NCBI RefSeq assembly: GCF_900113435.1
Contig: NZ_FOPG01000003.1
Location: 372,001-436,000, forward strand
Direction: 5' to 3'
Origin: Sulfitobacter dubius
GTDB taxonomy: Bacteria; Pseudomonadota; Alphaproteobacteria; Rhodobacterales; Rhodobacteraceae
Length of the DNA stretch: 64,000 nt
Shown here: piece by piece, positions 26,822 through 36,054 of the stretch
Numbering within the stretch: position 1 is the first letter of the stretch
How the letters are laid out: each line of letters begins with the position of its first letter
Program-made: the position numbers and the translations under genes
Notes under the pieces: generated by a model
What the model saw: the letters and a program-made list of their open reading frames with translations, nothing else
Told to the model about the DNA's origin: nothing
Databases searched by the model: none

Positions 26822-29062
26822 ATGACAGACCAGCATAGCGCCGACCCTCAAGGCCCGATTGTCGCTGAAGGGGTTGATGACGAACCCGTAGAGAGCAACC
26901 GTCGCATATTCACCGGGCGCACCTATCTGGTCGTCGCGGCCATGTCGGCCATCTATGCGTTCTTTCACATGGCCGCGTTGAACGGCATGTCGATTGGTGA
27001 GCTTACCGGCATCCGCATCCCATTGTTGCCGACCTTCCCGATGGAGACATGGAACTTCCGCATCGTGCACATAGCGGGCGCGCTGATCCTTGGTTTCACG
27101 CTCTATTCCGCCCGCGGATTTGTCGATGAGGGCACGGGGCAGGGCCGTCATCCGCTGGATTTCGTGGCATGGGCTGCGATGATCCCCGCGCTTTATGCCA
27201 TCTGGACCGCATGGGGCATCGCCAGTCAGATCAACTCCGGGGTGCAGTGGAATGGCATGAGCCCCGAGTTCAAGAACCTTGAAATCTATCACTACGGTCT
27301 GCCGCTGGTGGCGGCGACGGCCATTGGTATCGTTGTCGGCTGGCTTCGGGGCCGTGAGCGGGGGCAAGTCTCCCCTGCGGATCTGTTGCTGTCGGTCTGT
27401 GGGATCGCCGTGGCGATCTATCTGATCACCATGTACAGCACCTTGATGCGCAACTCGACGGGCACGCCCTTTGCGCCCATCGGCATCTCCATCGCCGCTG
27501 TCGCAGGCACCGCGTTGATCATGGAGCTGACGCGCCGGGTTGCGGGGCTTGCGCTGATCGTGATCTCGGGCATCTTCCTGATCTACGTTTTTGTGGGGGA
27601 CATGCTGCCGGGCTTCCTGAATGCGCCCAACATCCAGTGGACGCGGTTCTTTAGCCAAGTCTACACCGATGCGGGCATCTTGGGGCCGACCACGGCGGTC
27701 TCTTCGACCTATATCATCCTGTTCATCATCTTCGCGGCCTTCCTTCAGGCCTCAAAAGTGGGCGACTATTTCGTCAACTTCGCCTTTGCCGCTGCGGGAC
27801 GTTCGCGCGGGGGGCCTGCAAAGGTTGCGATCTTTGCCTCGGGCCTCATGGGCATGATCAACGGCACCTCGGCGGGCAATGTGGTGGCGACAGGGTCACT
27901 GACCATTCCGCTGATGAAAAAGGTCGGCTACCCGGCCCGTACCGCAGGCGCTGTCGAAGCCGCCGCCTCGACCGGGGGGCAGATCATGCCGCCGATCATG
28001 GGCGCAGGTGCCTTCATCATGGCCGAGATCACGGGCATTCCTTACACCGACATCGCCGTGGCGGCGATCATCCCGGCGGTGCTCTACTTCGTGTCGATCT
28101 ACTTCATGGTGGATTTCGAAGCGGCAAAGCTGGGCATGCGCGGGATGCGTTCTGAAGAGCTGCCCAAGCTCAAGGACATGATGCGCCGGGTGTTCCTGTT
28201 CATCCCGATCATCATCCTGATCTATGCGCTGTTCATGGGCTATTCGATCATCCGTGCAGGCACGCTGGCGACAGCGGCGGCGGCGGTTGTCTCTTGGTTC
28301 ACGCCTTTCCGCATGGGGCTACGCAGCATTGTCAAAGCCTTTGACCTTGCCGGGATCATGTCGATCCAGATCATCGCGGTCTGTGCTTGTGCGGGCATCA
28401 TCGTGGGTGTCATTAGCCTGACCGGTGTCGGTGCGCGCTTCTCTTCGGTGCTGCTGGGTCTGGCGGAGGCAAGCCAATTCCTCGCCCTGTTCTTTGCCAT
28501 GTGTATCGCCATTCTGCTCGGCATGGGCATGCCCACCACGGCGGCCTATGCGGTGGCGGCCTCGGTCGTGGCACCGGGGCTGGTGCAACTGGGCATTCCG
28601 CTGCTAACGGCACACTTCTTTGTCTTCTACTTCGCCGTGGTCTCGGCCATCACGCCCCCCGTGGCGCTGGCCAGTTACGCGGCGGCGGGGATTTCGGGCG
28701 CCAACCCGATGGAGACTTCGGTGGCGTCCTTCAAGATCGGCATCTCGGCCTTCATCGTGCCCTTCATGTTCTTCTACAACGGAGCGATCCTGATGGACGG
28801 CACGTGGTTCGAGGTGATCCGCGCCGGTGTTACAGCGATCTTTGGCGTCTATCTGCTGTCCTCGGGCATGCAGGGCTGGTTCGCGGGCAGCTTGGCCGCG
28901 TGGTTCATCCGGTTGGGTCTGGTCCTTGCGGCGCTGTGCATGATCGCGGGCGGTTTGGTGACCGACCTGATCGGCATCGCGATTGCGGCGTTGATCTTTG
29001 TCATCCAGCTGAAGTTCCGCCCCGCTGCAGACGCCCAAATCGCCGTGCGCGGCAGCGATTAA
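26822..29062 (+). CDS. TRAP transporter fused permease (TAXI type)
   Basis: A 746-residue membrane protein in which the small (DctQ-like) and large (DctM-like) TRAP subunits are fused. The first four or so helices (up to about residue 210) form the Q part, then the M part carries SGLMGMINGTSAGNVVATGSLTIPLMKK and GQIMPPIMGAGAFIMAE, characteristic TRAP large-subunit motifs. The ATG at 26822 has AGGGAG 7 bp upstream; a TTG 21 bp earlier lacks such a site. It works with the TAXI binding protein upstream, and a UUCG-loop terminator follows directly. Confidence 0.92.
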   Translation: MTDQHSADPQGPIVAEGVDDEPVESNRRIFTGRTYLVVAAMSAIYAFFHMAALNGMSIGELTGIRIPLLPTFPMETWNFRIVHIAGALILGFTLYSARGFVDEGTGQGRHPLDFVAWAAMIPALYAIWTAWGIASQINSGVQWNGMSPEFKNLEIYHYGLPLVAATAIGIVVGWLRGRERGQVSPADLLLSVCGIAVAIYLITMYSTLMRNSTGTPFAPIGISIAAVAGTALIMELTRRVAGLALIVISGIFLIYVFVGDMLPGFLNAPNIQWTRFFSQVYTDAGILGPTTAVSSTYIILFIIFAAFLQASKVGDYFVNFAFAAAGRSRGGPAKVAIFASGLMGMINGTSAGNVVATGSLTIPLMKKVGYPARTAGAVEAAASTGGQIMPPIMGAGAFIMAEITGIPYTDIAVAAIIPAVLYFVSIYFMVDFEAAKLGMRGMRSEELPKLKDMMRRVFLFIPIIILIYALFMGYSIIRAGTLATAAAAVVSWFTPFRMGLRSIVKAFDLAGIMSIQIIAVCACAGIIVGVISLTGVGARFSSVLLGLAEASQFLALFFAMCIAILLGMGMPTTAAYAVAASVVAPGLVQLGIPLLTAHFFVFYFAVVSAITPPVALASYAAAGISGANPMETSVASFKIGISAFIVPFMFFYNGAILMDGTWFEVIRAGVTAIFGVYLLSSGMQGWFAGSLAAWFIRLGLVLAALCMIAGGLVTDLIGIAIAALIFVIQLKFRPAADAQIAVRGSD

Positions 29063-29068
29063 CCCATG

Positions 29069-29090
29069 CCCCGGCCCTTCGGGGCCGGGG
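29069..29090 (+). terminator. GC-rich terminator with UUCG loop after TRAP permease
   Basis: A perfect 9-bp stem (CCCCGGCCC / GGGCCGGGG) closed by a stable TTCG tetraloop, 6 bp after the stop. No T-run follows. Confidence 0.65.
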
Positions 29091-29172
29091 TGCCCTCAAT
29101 TGAGGCGACTGCCCCTGTTGCATCCGGGCCAAGCGCCGCCTAGGGTCCGCGCGATCCTTCCGGGCGGTTAAT

Positions 29173-30084
29173 ATGTTCACTATCTTTCTGGCCATCGCGC
29201 CGGTCTTTGCGCTGATACTAATGGGCTATGGCCTGCGGCGGGGCGGCATCCCCTCAACCAAATTTTGGAACCTAAATGACCGGCTGGTCTATTGGGTGCT
29301 GATGCCCGCGCTGTTCTTTGCCAAGATCTCGGCGGCAGACCTCAGCGGGGGCCTCGGGGACTATGCCCTGCTGCTCTATGCCGGGTTCTTTGCGGCGATC
29401 CTTTGTGGGTGGCTGTTCGGGCGGGCCTATACCGCGCCGCAGGGCAGTTCGCTGATGCAGGGCAGCGCGCGGTTCAACACCTTCATTGGCCTTGCGATTG
29501 CCGAGGCGGTATTTGGCACGGCAGGCCTACAGATCGCCGTGCTCGGTTCGGCGCTGCTGGTGCCGGTGGTGAATGTGACGGTGGTGACACTGATGACCCG
29601 TCAGTTGGGCGGAGGCGGTAAATCTATCCTCAAAGGCTTGGTCAAGAACCCGCTGATCCTTGGCATCCTTGCGGGTGTGCTTTTCAACTTCGCGGGTCTG
29701 CACGAAGTGCCCGTCTTGCACGAAAGCGCGCGTATTCTGGGCGACGCGGCTCTGCCGATCATGCTGCTTTGTGTGGGGGCCAATCTGCGGCTGCGCGGGC
29801 TGTCGGGGTCTGTCTCGGTCATCGGGCTGTCGATTGTGGGCAAACATCTGGTGAACCCGCTGGCCGTGCTGCTGGCGGCGCTGGTGTTGAACCCCGCGCC
29901 GCTGACGCTGCAAATTGCCCTGATCTTTGCGGCTCTGCCAACCGGGGTGGCCAGCTATACGCTGGCGCGTGAAATGCGGGGAGATGCGCCATTGATGGCG
30001 GCGATCATCACCACGCAGACGCTGCTGAGCTTTTTCACGCTGCCGCTAACACTCTATCTAGGGAGCCTCATTTCTGCACTCTGA
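29173..30084 (+). CDS. AEC-family transporter (auxin efflux carrier-like)
   Basis: A 303-residue inner-membrane protein with about ten hydrophobic helices in two repeats (for example residues 1-19, 37-55, 64-83 and the second set from about 160). The opening IFLAIAPVFALILMGYGLRR, the LVYWVLMPALFF segment and the late ALPTGVASYTLARE segment match bacterial AEC permeases, such as MdcF-type malonate carriers. It stands between the TRAP terminator and the TetR gene and seems to be transcribed alone. Substrates of such bacterial proteins are usually small organic acids; none can be assigned. Confidence 0.82.
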   Translation: MFTIFLAIAPVFALILMGYGLRRGGIPSTKFWNLNDRLVYWVLMPALFFAKISAADLSGGLGDYALLLYAGFFAAILCGWLFGRAYTAPQGSSLMQGSARFNTFIGLAIAEAVFGTAGLQIAVLGSALLVPVVNVTVVTLMTRQLGGGGKSILKGLVKNPLILGILAGVLFNFAGLHEVPVLHESARILGDAALPIMLLCVGANLRLRGLSGSVSVIGLSIVGKHLVNPLAVLLAALVLNPAPLTLQIALIFAALPTGVASYTLAREMRGDAPLMAAIITTQTLLSFFTLPLTLYLGSLISAL

Positions 30085-30148
30085 ACGCGGAATCTGTGCA
30101 AAAACGCATTCGTGATCCACTTGGGCTTTGTGAGTCATTTTTTACATG

Positions 30149-30174
30149 TTGACATATTTGGTTCAAATGTCCAA
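30149..30174. promoter_or_regulatory. Candidate TetR operator upstream of pump 2 operon
   Basis: An imperfect AT-rich inverted repeat: a left arm beginning TTGACAT and a right arm ending ATGTCCAA, with an inner pair ATTTG / CAAAT around GTT. It lies 31-56 bp before the TetR start at 30205. Its TTGACA also resembles a -35 element, so a bound repressor would block the promoter. Confidence 0.45.
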
Positions 30175-30204
30175 TTGCGGCTTAGCCAAAGCTTAGGATT
30201 CCCC

Positions 30205-30795
30205 ATGACCGAACTTGAAAAGACCGTGCTTGACGCTGCGCTGCATGTCTTTTCGCGCTATGGGGTCAAGCGTACCAGCATGGGGGATCTGTGCGAAGAG
30301 GCGGGCGTCTCGCGTCAGACCCTCTACAACCGTTTTCGCAACAAGGACGACATCCTGCGAGGGCTCATCGGGCGCTATACCGAGCTTGCGCTTGAAGAGA
30401 TCGCCGAAGAGTTGCCTCAGGCCCCCGATCTGGCCGCTCAGATTGATCTGATCTTTGACCGGATGGTGGTGCGGGGTTTTGACACGATGCAGGCGATGCC
30501 CAACGCCCAAGATTTTATTGATGGGGCAAATGCGGTCAGCCAAGAGGCGCTGCAATGCTCTGCTGGTCGGTTCCGCGCTGTTATTGCCGAGGTGCTCATG
30601 CCCCATGAAGGCGCAATCAACCGCGCAGGTATGACCGTCGAGGCCCTTGCCGATTGCCTTCAACGCGCCGCCAAGGCCGCAGGTATGCATGCGCAGGACC
30701 GTGCACATTTTCTCGCGCAGTTGCGCACCCTCAAACAACTATGTCTGACCGCCGCCCTCGGGCCTGTGCCGGATGCTACACATAAGGAAGACTGA
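30205..30795 (+). CDS. TetR-family transcriptional regulator
   Basis: A 196-residue regulator. The N-terminal helix-turn-helix covers residues 1-55 (ALHVFSRYGVKRTSMGDL, then GVSRQTLYNRFRNKDDIL). The C-terminal ligand-binding half is unspecific. The ATG at 30205 is preferred over one at 30112 because the fold begins right after it and the palindrome at 30149-30174 would otherwise lie inside the gene. It ends 2 bp before the RND adaptor gene, so it is the first gene of the pump operon and is probably its repressor, with autoregulation. Confidence 0.88.
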   Translation: MTELEKTVLDAALHVFSRYGVKRTSMGDLCEEAGVSRQTLYNRFRNKDDILRGLIGRYTELALEEIAEELPQAPDLAAQIDLIFDRMVVRGFDTMQAMPNAQDFIDGANAVSQEALQCSAGRFRAVIAEVLMPHEGAINRAGMTVEALADCLQRAAKAAGMHAQDRAHFLAQLRTLKQLCLTAALGPVPDATHKED

Positions 30796-30797
30796 CC

Positions 30798-31877
30798 ATG
30801 GCCAACTGGCTTAATGAGACGATACGCGTCGCAGGCGCGGGGCGACTGTTGGGGTTTGCGCTGACCCTAGCTGCGGCAGTGGCTGGCCCAATGGCCGCCG
30901 CGGCCGAAATGCCGGTGGTAAAGCTGGAAACGGTCAAGGTCAGCAACGCCGAGATGGAGCGCGTGTTTTTTGGCAAGGTGGTTGCACGTGAAACCGTGGA
31001 CCTTGCCTTTCAGGTCGGCGGACAGATCGAGCAGTTTCCCGTCGAAGAGGGGACCACGGTCAGCAAAGACTCGGTCGTGGCGCGGATGGACCTAGAGCCG
31101 TTTGAACTGGCGTTAGAGCAGGCGCAGGCCAATGACGCGCAGGCCCGCCGCACGATGGAACGCTATCAGAAATTGGCCGGGTCGTCGGTTGCGGAGGTTA
31201 ACCTTCAAGACGCCGAAACTGCCGTGACGGTGAACGACATCGCCGTACGCAATGCAGAACGCGACCTTGAAAACGCCACTTTGCACGCGCCATTCGATGC
31301 GATTGTGGCGTCGCGCTTGGTGCCCAACTACTCCACCGTCGGCTCTGGTACACCAGTGGTGCGCCTGCATGACATGTCAGAACTGCGGGTCGAGATCGAC
31401 GTGCCTGAAACCTTGTTCCTGCGCGCGGGGCGTGATCCTAACGTGCGGTTCGTGGCAAAATTCCCGGCCAATTCGGAAAGCTACCCGATGGCGATCCGCG
31501 AGTATAACGCTGAAACCGCGGATATCGGGCAGACCTATAGCATCACCCTCGGGGCAGAGTTGCCCGAAGATTTTGTGCCGCTGCCCGGTGCCTCGGTCGA
31601 GGTGCGCGCCACGCTGAACATCGGCGGGCAAAGCATCATTGTCCCTGATTCCGCTATCGTCGTGGGTAATGATCGCGGCACCTATGTCATGGTGTTCGAT
31701 CCCACCGGCGCACGGGAGGGGACGGTCACCCGCACCGAGGTTGAAATTACCCCGACTGTTCGGGGCGATGTCACGGTCAATTCGGGCCTTTCTGACGGGC
31801 AAGAGATCGTCGTGAGCGGCGCAAGCCAGCTTGAAGACGGGGCCGCAGTGCGCCGCTTTGTCGGCTTCGGAGACTGA
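30798..31877 (+). CDS. RND efflux periplasmic adaptor subunit (pump 2)
   Basis: A 359-residue membrane fusion protein. It has a signal peptide (about 1-36, ending MAAAAEM), lipoyl halves (LAFQVGGQIEQFPVEEGTTV and TLHAPFDAIVASRLVPN), a short coiled hairpin between them (about 100-150), and barrel and membrane-proximal domains. It lies 2 bp after the TetR gene and 4 bp before the pump gene. It belongs to the short-hairpin class found with heavy-metal- or drug-type RND pumps. Confidence 0.9.
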   Translation: MANWLNETIRVAGAGRLLGFALTLAAAVAGPMAAAAEMPVVKLETVKVSNAEMERVFFGKVVARETVDLAFQVGGQIEQFPVEEGTTVSKDSVVARMDLEPFELALEQAQANDAQARRTMERYQKLAGSSVAEVNLQDAETAVTVNDIAVRNAERDLENATLHAPFDAIVASRLVPNYSTVGSGTPVVRLHDMSELRVEIDVPETLFLRAGRDPNVRFVAKFPANSESYPMAIREYNAETADIGQTYSITLGAELPEDFVPLPGASVEVRATLNIGGQSIIVPDSAIVVGNDRGTYVMVFDPTGAREGTVTRTEVEITPTVRGDVTVNSGLSDGQEIVVSGASQLEDGAAVRRFVGFGD

Positions 31878-31881
31878 GCGC

Positions 31882-34800
31882 ATGGATATCGCACGCCTGT
31901 CCATCAACCGCCCGATCTATACGTGGATCATCATGCTGATCTGTCTTTTGGGCGGCATCTGGGGTTTCGCGACCCTTGGCCGTCTCGAAGACCCGGCATT
32001 CACCATCAAGACCGCTGTGGTCGTGACGCAATACCCCGGCGCCTCTGCCGAAGAGGTGGCGCTTGAGGTCACCGAGCCGCTAGAATCACAGATCCAAAAG
32101 ATGTCCGAGATTAAGGACATCGAATCCATGAACCAGCCCGGTCTGTCATGGATCACGGTCAATATGCAGGACACGTTCGACGGGTCCGAACTGCCGGAAA
32201 TCTGGACCAAGTTGCGCAACCGCGTGAATGAGGCCCCCATGCCAAGTGGGGCGTCTCAGCCCTATGTGAACGACGGCTTCGGTGACGTTTACGGGATCTA
32301 CTATGCCGTCACGGCCGATGGTTACTCTGACGCAGAGGTGAATGAGCTGTCCAGCTACCTGCGGCGTGAACTGCTGCTGGTGGAGGGCGTGTCAGATGTG
32401 GCGCTGTCAGGCGTGCCGAATGAGGTGATCTATGTCGAGCCGCAGCTTGCGCTCAGCACCACGCTCGGCATTCCACCCACGGCGATTGTCGGTGCGGTTT
32501 CCAGCGCCAATGAAATTGTCGACGGGGGTGTCATTCAGGGCGACGAGGGACGCACGCTGATCCAGCGGCCCGAAGGGTCTGACAGCGTGTCTGAGATCGC
32601 CGCGCTGTCTGTAGGGGTTGGTGGTCAGGTGATTAACCTTGCCGATGTGACCAATATCTACCGCACCCGCGAAGCCGACCCTGAGCTTGTGATCCGACAC
32701 AACCGGCAAGACGCCTTTACCGTCGGTGTTGCCGGCATCGCGACCGATAATATCGTCGACATCGGCAAACGGGTAGACGACAAGCTTGCGCAACTGCGCG
32801 AAACGCTGCCCTTGGGCATCTCGATTGAATCCATTTACCGTCAGCATACGGTGGTCGAAGAAGCGTCGAACGCCTTTCTGGTGAACCTTGCCATGTCCGT
32901 TGCCATCGTGGTTGCGGTGCTGGCCGTCTTCATGGGCTGGCGTGCGGCGGTTGTTGTGGGCTCTACCTTGTTGCTGACGGTGGTGGGCACGCTCTTTTTC
33001 ATGGCGCTTGGCGCGATTGAGATGGAGCGTATTTCCCTCGGGGCGTTGATCATCGCGATGGGGATGCTGGTCGACAACGCCATCGTTGTGGCCGAAGGGA
33101 TGCAGATCTCTATGCAGCAGGGCAAAAGCTCTCGCGAAGCGGCGACCGAGGCGGCAAGCAAAACGCAGATCCCGCTTTTGGGAGCCACGGTCATCGGGAT
33201 CATGGCTTTTGCCGGGATCGGGCTAAGCCCTGATGCGACGGGTGAATTTCTATTTTCGCTCTTTGCTGTGATCGGCATTTCGCTGTTGTTGTCTTGGGTG
33301 CTGGCCATCACCGCGACCCCGCTTTTGGGGCACTACTTCTTTAAACGCGGGGCCGAAGGTGGTGCGGGCGGCTATGACGGGGCGATCTTTAGAGGTTATG
33401 CCGCCGTGCTGCGCGCGTCGCTCAAACTGCGTTGGCTGGTGGTTGCTGGACTGATCGCGGGCACGGTCGTTTGCTATGCCCTTTTTGGGCAGATCAAGCA
33501 GCAGTTCTTCCCTGACAGCAACACGCCGCTTTACTTTGTGCACTACAAATTGCCGCAAGGCTCTTCGATCCACCAGACGTCTAATGATCTGGCCGTGCTT
33601 GAAGATTGGCTGGCGGAGCGTGAGAACGTTGAGAACGTGACATCCTACGCGGGGCAGGGGGCGGCGCGTTTCATGCTGACCTATCAGGCCGAAGACCCCA
33701 ACCCCAGCTATGGCCATCTCATCGTTCGTGTCTCCGATCTTGAGGTGATCCAAGACGAGATGAACGCGCTCGAAGAATTCGCGGTCGATGCCCTTCCCCA
33801 AGGAGAGTTCCGGGCCAAACGTCTGGCCTTTGGGCCAGGGGGCGGCGCACCGATCGAGGTGCGTTTCTCGGGCCGGAATCCTGATGTGCTGCGTGATCTG
33901 GCCGATGAAGCCATGTCGCGGATGCAGGCGGCGTCGGACAATATCATCACCCCGCGTCAGGATTGGCGCGAGCGTGAATTGGTGCTGCGACCAATCTATG
34001 CCGAAGAGCGCGCGCAGGATGCGGGTATCTCAAGGACTGAGATCACGGAGACGTTGCAGTTTGCCACCGAAGGCACCAGCGGTGGGACCTTCCGCGAGCG
34101 GGATCGTCAGATTCCCATCGTGATCCGCGCCCCACGGGACGCTGATTTGGCGCTGACGGACCATGTTCTTTATGAGCAAAACACCAATGCGCTGATCCCG
34201 ATGGAGCAGGTGATCGACGGTTTCAGGTTCGAACCGCAGGACACACTGCTTTACCGCCGCGACCGGGCTGATGTCATCACCGTGGGGGCCGATATTCCAC
34301 GGGGTGTGACAGCAGCGCAGGTCCAAGCCGAGGTGCAGGAAACCATTGAAGCGATGGAGATCCCCGAAGGCTATGCGATGGAGTGGGGCGGTGAATTGGA
34401 AAGTGCGGGCGAAGCGCAGGCCGCTTTGGGCAAGCAGTTGCCGTTCAGTCTTATCATCATGGTGCTGATCTCGGTCCTGCTGTTCAACGCGCTGAAACAG
34501 CCGATCATTATCTGGCTCTTGGTGCCGATGGCGGTCAACGGGGTCAGCCTTGCGCTACTCGGGACGGGGCTGCCCTTCACCTTCACCGCGCTTTTGGGGC
34601 TGTTGTCGCTGTCGGGGATGTTGATCAAGAACGGCATCGTGTTGGTGGAAGAGATCGACCTTACCCGTGCCGCTGATCCGACGATGGATTTGAAAGAGGC
34701 CATCGTGCTTGCGTCGACTTCGCGTTTGCGCCCGGTGTTCTTGGCTGCGGCCACAACCATTCTGGGGATGCTGCCGCTTTTGTCGGATGCGTTTTTCCAG

Positions 34801-34932
34801 TCAATGGCGGCAACGATCATGGGTGGATTGGCATTTGCTTCGGTCCTGACGCTGATCGCGGCACCGGTGCTGTACTTTATTTTCTTCAAGCGCAGTGCCG
34901 CACGCGAAGCCGAGGCAGCGAAGGCCGCCTAA
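31882..34932 (+). CDS. RND efflux transporter permease (pump 2)
   Basis: A 1016-residue RND pump. The start at 31882 is chosen because MDIARLSINRPIYTW is the normal cytoplasmic N-terminus before helix 1; an in-frame ATG at 31831 lies within the adaptor gene. Helix 4 reads GMLVDNAIVVAEGM, so the second Asp of the usual pair is Asn. The helix 10 lysine is present in GMLIKNGIVLVEEI. This DN variant occurs in a distinct branch of RND pumps, so it is not evidence of inactivity. Substrate unknown. A strong terminator follows. Confidence 0.92.
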   Translation: MDIARLSINRPIYTWIIMLICLLGGIWGFATLGRLEDPAFTIKTAVVVTQYPGASAEEVALEVTEPLESQIQKMSEIKDIESMNQPGLSWITVNMQDTFDGSELPEIWTKLRNRVNEAPMPSGASQPYVNDGFGDVYGIYYAVTADGYSDAEVNELSSYLRRELLLVEGVSDVALSGVPNEVIYVEPQLALSTTLGIPPTAIVGAVSSANEIVDGGVIQGDEGRTLIQRPEGSDSVSEIAALSVGVGGQVINLADVTNIYRTREADPELVIRHNRQDAFTVGVAGIATDNIVDIGKRVDDKLAQLRETLPLGISIESIYRQHTVVEEASNAFLVNLAMSVAIVVAVLAVFMGWRAAVVVGSTLLLTVVGTLFFMALGAIEMERISLGALIIAMGMLVDNAIVVAEGMQISMQQGKSSREAATEAASKTQIPLLGATVIGIMAFAGIGLSPDATGEFLFSLFAVIGISLLLSWVLAITATPLLGHYFFKRGAEGGAGGYDGAIFRGYAAVLRASLKLRWLVVAGLIAGTVVCYALFGQIKQQFFPDSNTPLYFVHYKLPQGSSIHQTSNDLAVLEDWLAERENVENVTSYAGQGAARFMLTYQAEDPNPSYGHLIVRVSDLEVIQDEMNALEEFAVDALPQGEFRAKRLAFGPGGGAPIEVRFSGRNPDVLRDLADEAMSRMQAASDNIITPRQDWRERELVLRPIYAEERAQDAGISRTEITETLQFATEGTSGGTFRERDRQIPIVIRAPRDADLALTDHVLYEQNTNALIPMEQVIDGFRFEPQDTLLYRRDRADVITVGADIPRGVTAAQVQAEVQETIEAMEIPEGYAMEWGGELESAGEAQAALGKQLPFSLIIMVLISVLLFNALKQPIIIWLLVPMAVNGVSLALLGTGLPFTFTALLGLLSLSGMLIKNGIVLVEEIDLTRAADPTMDLKEAIVLASTSRLRPVFLAAATTILGMLPLLSDAFFQSMAATIMGGLAFASVLTLIAAPVLYFIFFKRSAAREAEAAKAA

Positions 34933-34948
34933 GTAAAGCGATAATGAG

Positions 34949-34987
34949 AAAAAGGGCGCCTCTGGTCATGCCGGGGGCGCCCTTTTT
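34949..34987 (+). terminator. Rho-independent terminator after RND pump 2
   Basis: A perfect 12-bp stem (AAAAAGGGCGCC / GGCGCCCTTTTT) with a 15-base loop; the 3' arm ends in five T. Confidence 0.85.
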
Positions 34988-35122
34988 CGTGAGCGCCACC
35001 TAGCGAAAAAATGAGAGCAGCACCGGATTTTCTCCTTGGTTTCGGTGACATGCCCGCTACCATACCGTTTTCAAATGGCGCTTCGCTGTGTTTGTTCATT
35101 GCTGTCAAGGAGTCATCTTCCG

Positions 35123-36037
35123 ATGGGTACCCGCATTCTCTCTACCGCTGCCGCTGCTGGTCTTGCCGCCGCGCTTGCCTCTGCCGCCTCGGCGGAAATC
35201 ACCGTTTCGTCGAAGATCGACACCGAAGGCGGCCTGTTGGGCAACGTCATCGCACTGGCGCTCGAAGATGCAGGCCTGCCGGTTGAGCGGCGTCTGCAAC
35301 TGGGTGGCACGCAGGTCGTACGCGAAGCGATCCTGTCGGACCAGATCGACATTTACCCCGAATACACCGGCAACGCGGCCTTCTTCTTTAACGAAGCGGA
35401 AAGCGACGTCTGGAAAGACGCGGCCAAGGCCCATGCCCGCGCCAAGGAATTGGATGGCAGTGAGAATAACGTCACTTGGCTCGATTCCGCCCCGGCCAAC
35501 AACACATGGGCCATCGCCGTGACCGGCCCGGTTGCCGAGGAAAACAACCTCACCACCATGTCCGATTTCGGCGCATGGGTGGCCGAGGGCGGTGAGGTCA
35601 AGCTCGCCGCTTCGACCGAGTTCGTGTCTTCCCCTGCCGTGCTGCCCGCGATGCAGGAGACCTACGGCTTTGAGCTGACCCAAGACCAGACCGTGATCCT
35701 GTCGGGCGGCGACACGGCGGCGACCATTCAGGCGGCGGCGCGTGGCACATCGGGCGTGAACGCGGCGATGGTTTACGGCACCGATGGCGGCGTGGGGGCC
35801 ACGGGTCTGGTCGTGATGGAAGACGACAAGGGCGTGCAGCCGGTCTATGAACCCGCCCCCATCGTCCGCGCCGAGGTTCTGGAGGAATACCCCCAGATCG
35901 CCGAGGTACTGAACCCGATCTTCGCCGGGCTCGACATGGCAACGCTGCAGAAGCTGAACGGTCGCATTCAGGTCGGCGGGGAGCCTGCTGAGGAAGTAGC
36001 CCGCGCTTATCTGACCGAGACCGGGGTGCTGGACTGA
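35123..36037 (+). CDS. osmF: OsmF/YehZ-type ABC transporter substrate-binding protein
   Basis: A 304-residue periplasmic binding protein of the quaternary-amine (QAT) class. The signal peptide ends ASAASA near residue 25, then the mature protein starts EITVSSKIDTEGGLLGNVIALALEDAG, the typical opening of OsmF/OpuBC-like proteins. The ATG at 35123 has AAGGAG 10 bp upstream. It is the first of four genes in the same order and almost the same lengths as osmF-yehY-yehX-yehW of Escherichia coli (305, 385, 308 and 243 residues). The E. coli system binds glycine betaine poorly, so the ligand is best left open. Confidence 0.85.
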   Translation: MGTRILSTAAAAGLAAALASAASAEITVSSKIDTEGGLLGNVIALALEDAGLPVERRLQLGGTQVVREAILSDQIDIYPEYTGNAAFFFNEAESDVWKDAAKAHARAKELDGSENNVTWLDSAPANNTWAIAVTGPVAEENNLTTMSDFGAWVAEGGEVKLAASTEFVSSPAVLPAMQETYGFELTQDQTVILSGGDTAATIQAAARGTSGVNAAMVYGTDGGVGATGLVVMEDDKGVQPVYEPAPIVRAEVLEEYPQIAEVLNPIFAGLDMATLQKLNGRIQVGGEPAEEVARAYLTETGVLD

Positions 36038-36054
36038 TCTCCGCCACTCGGACA

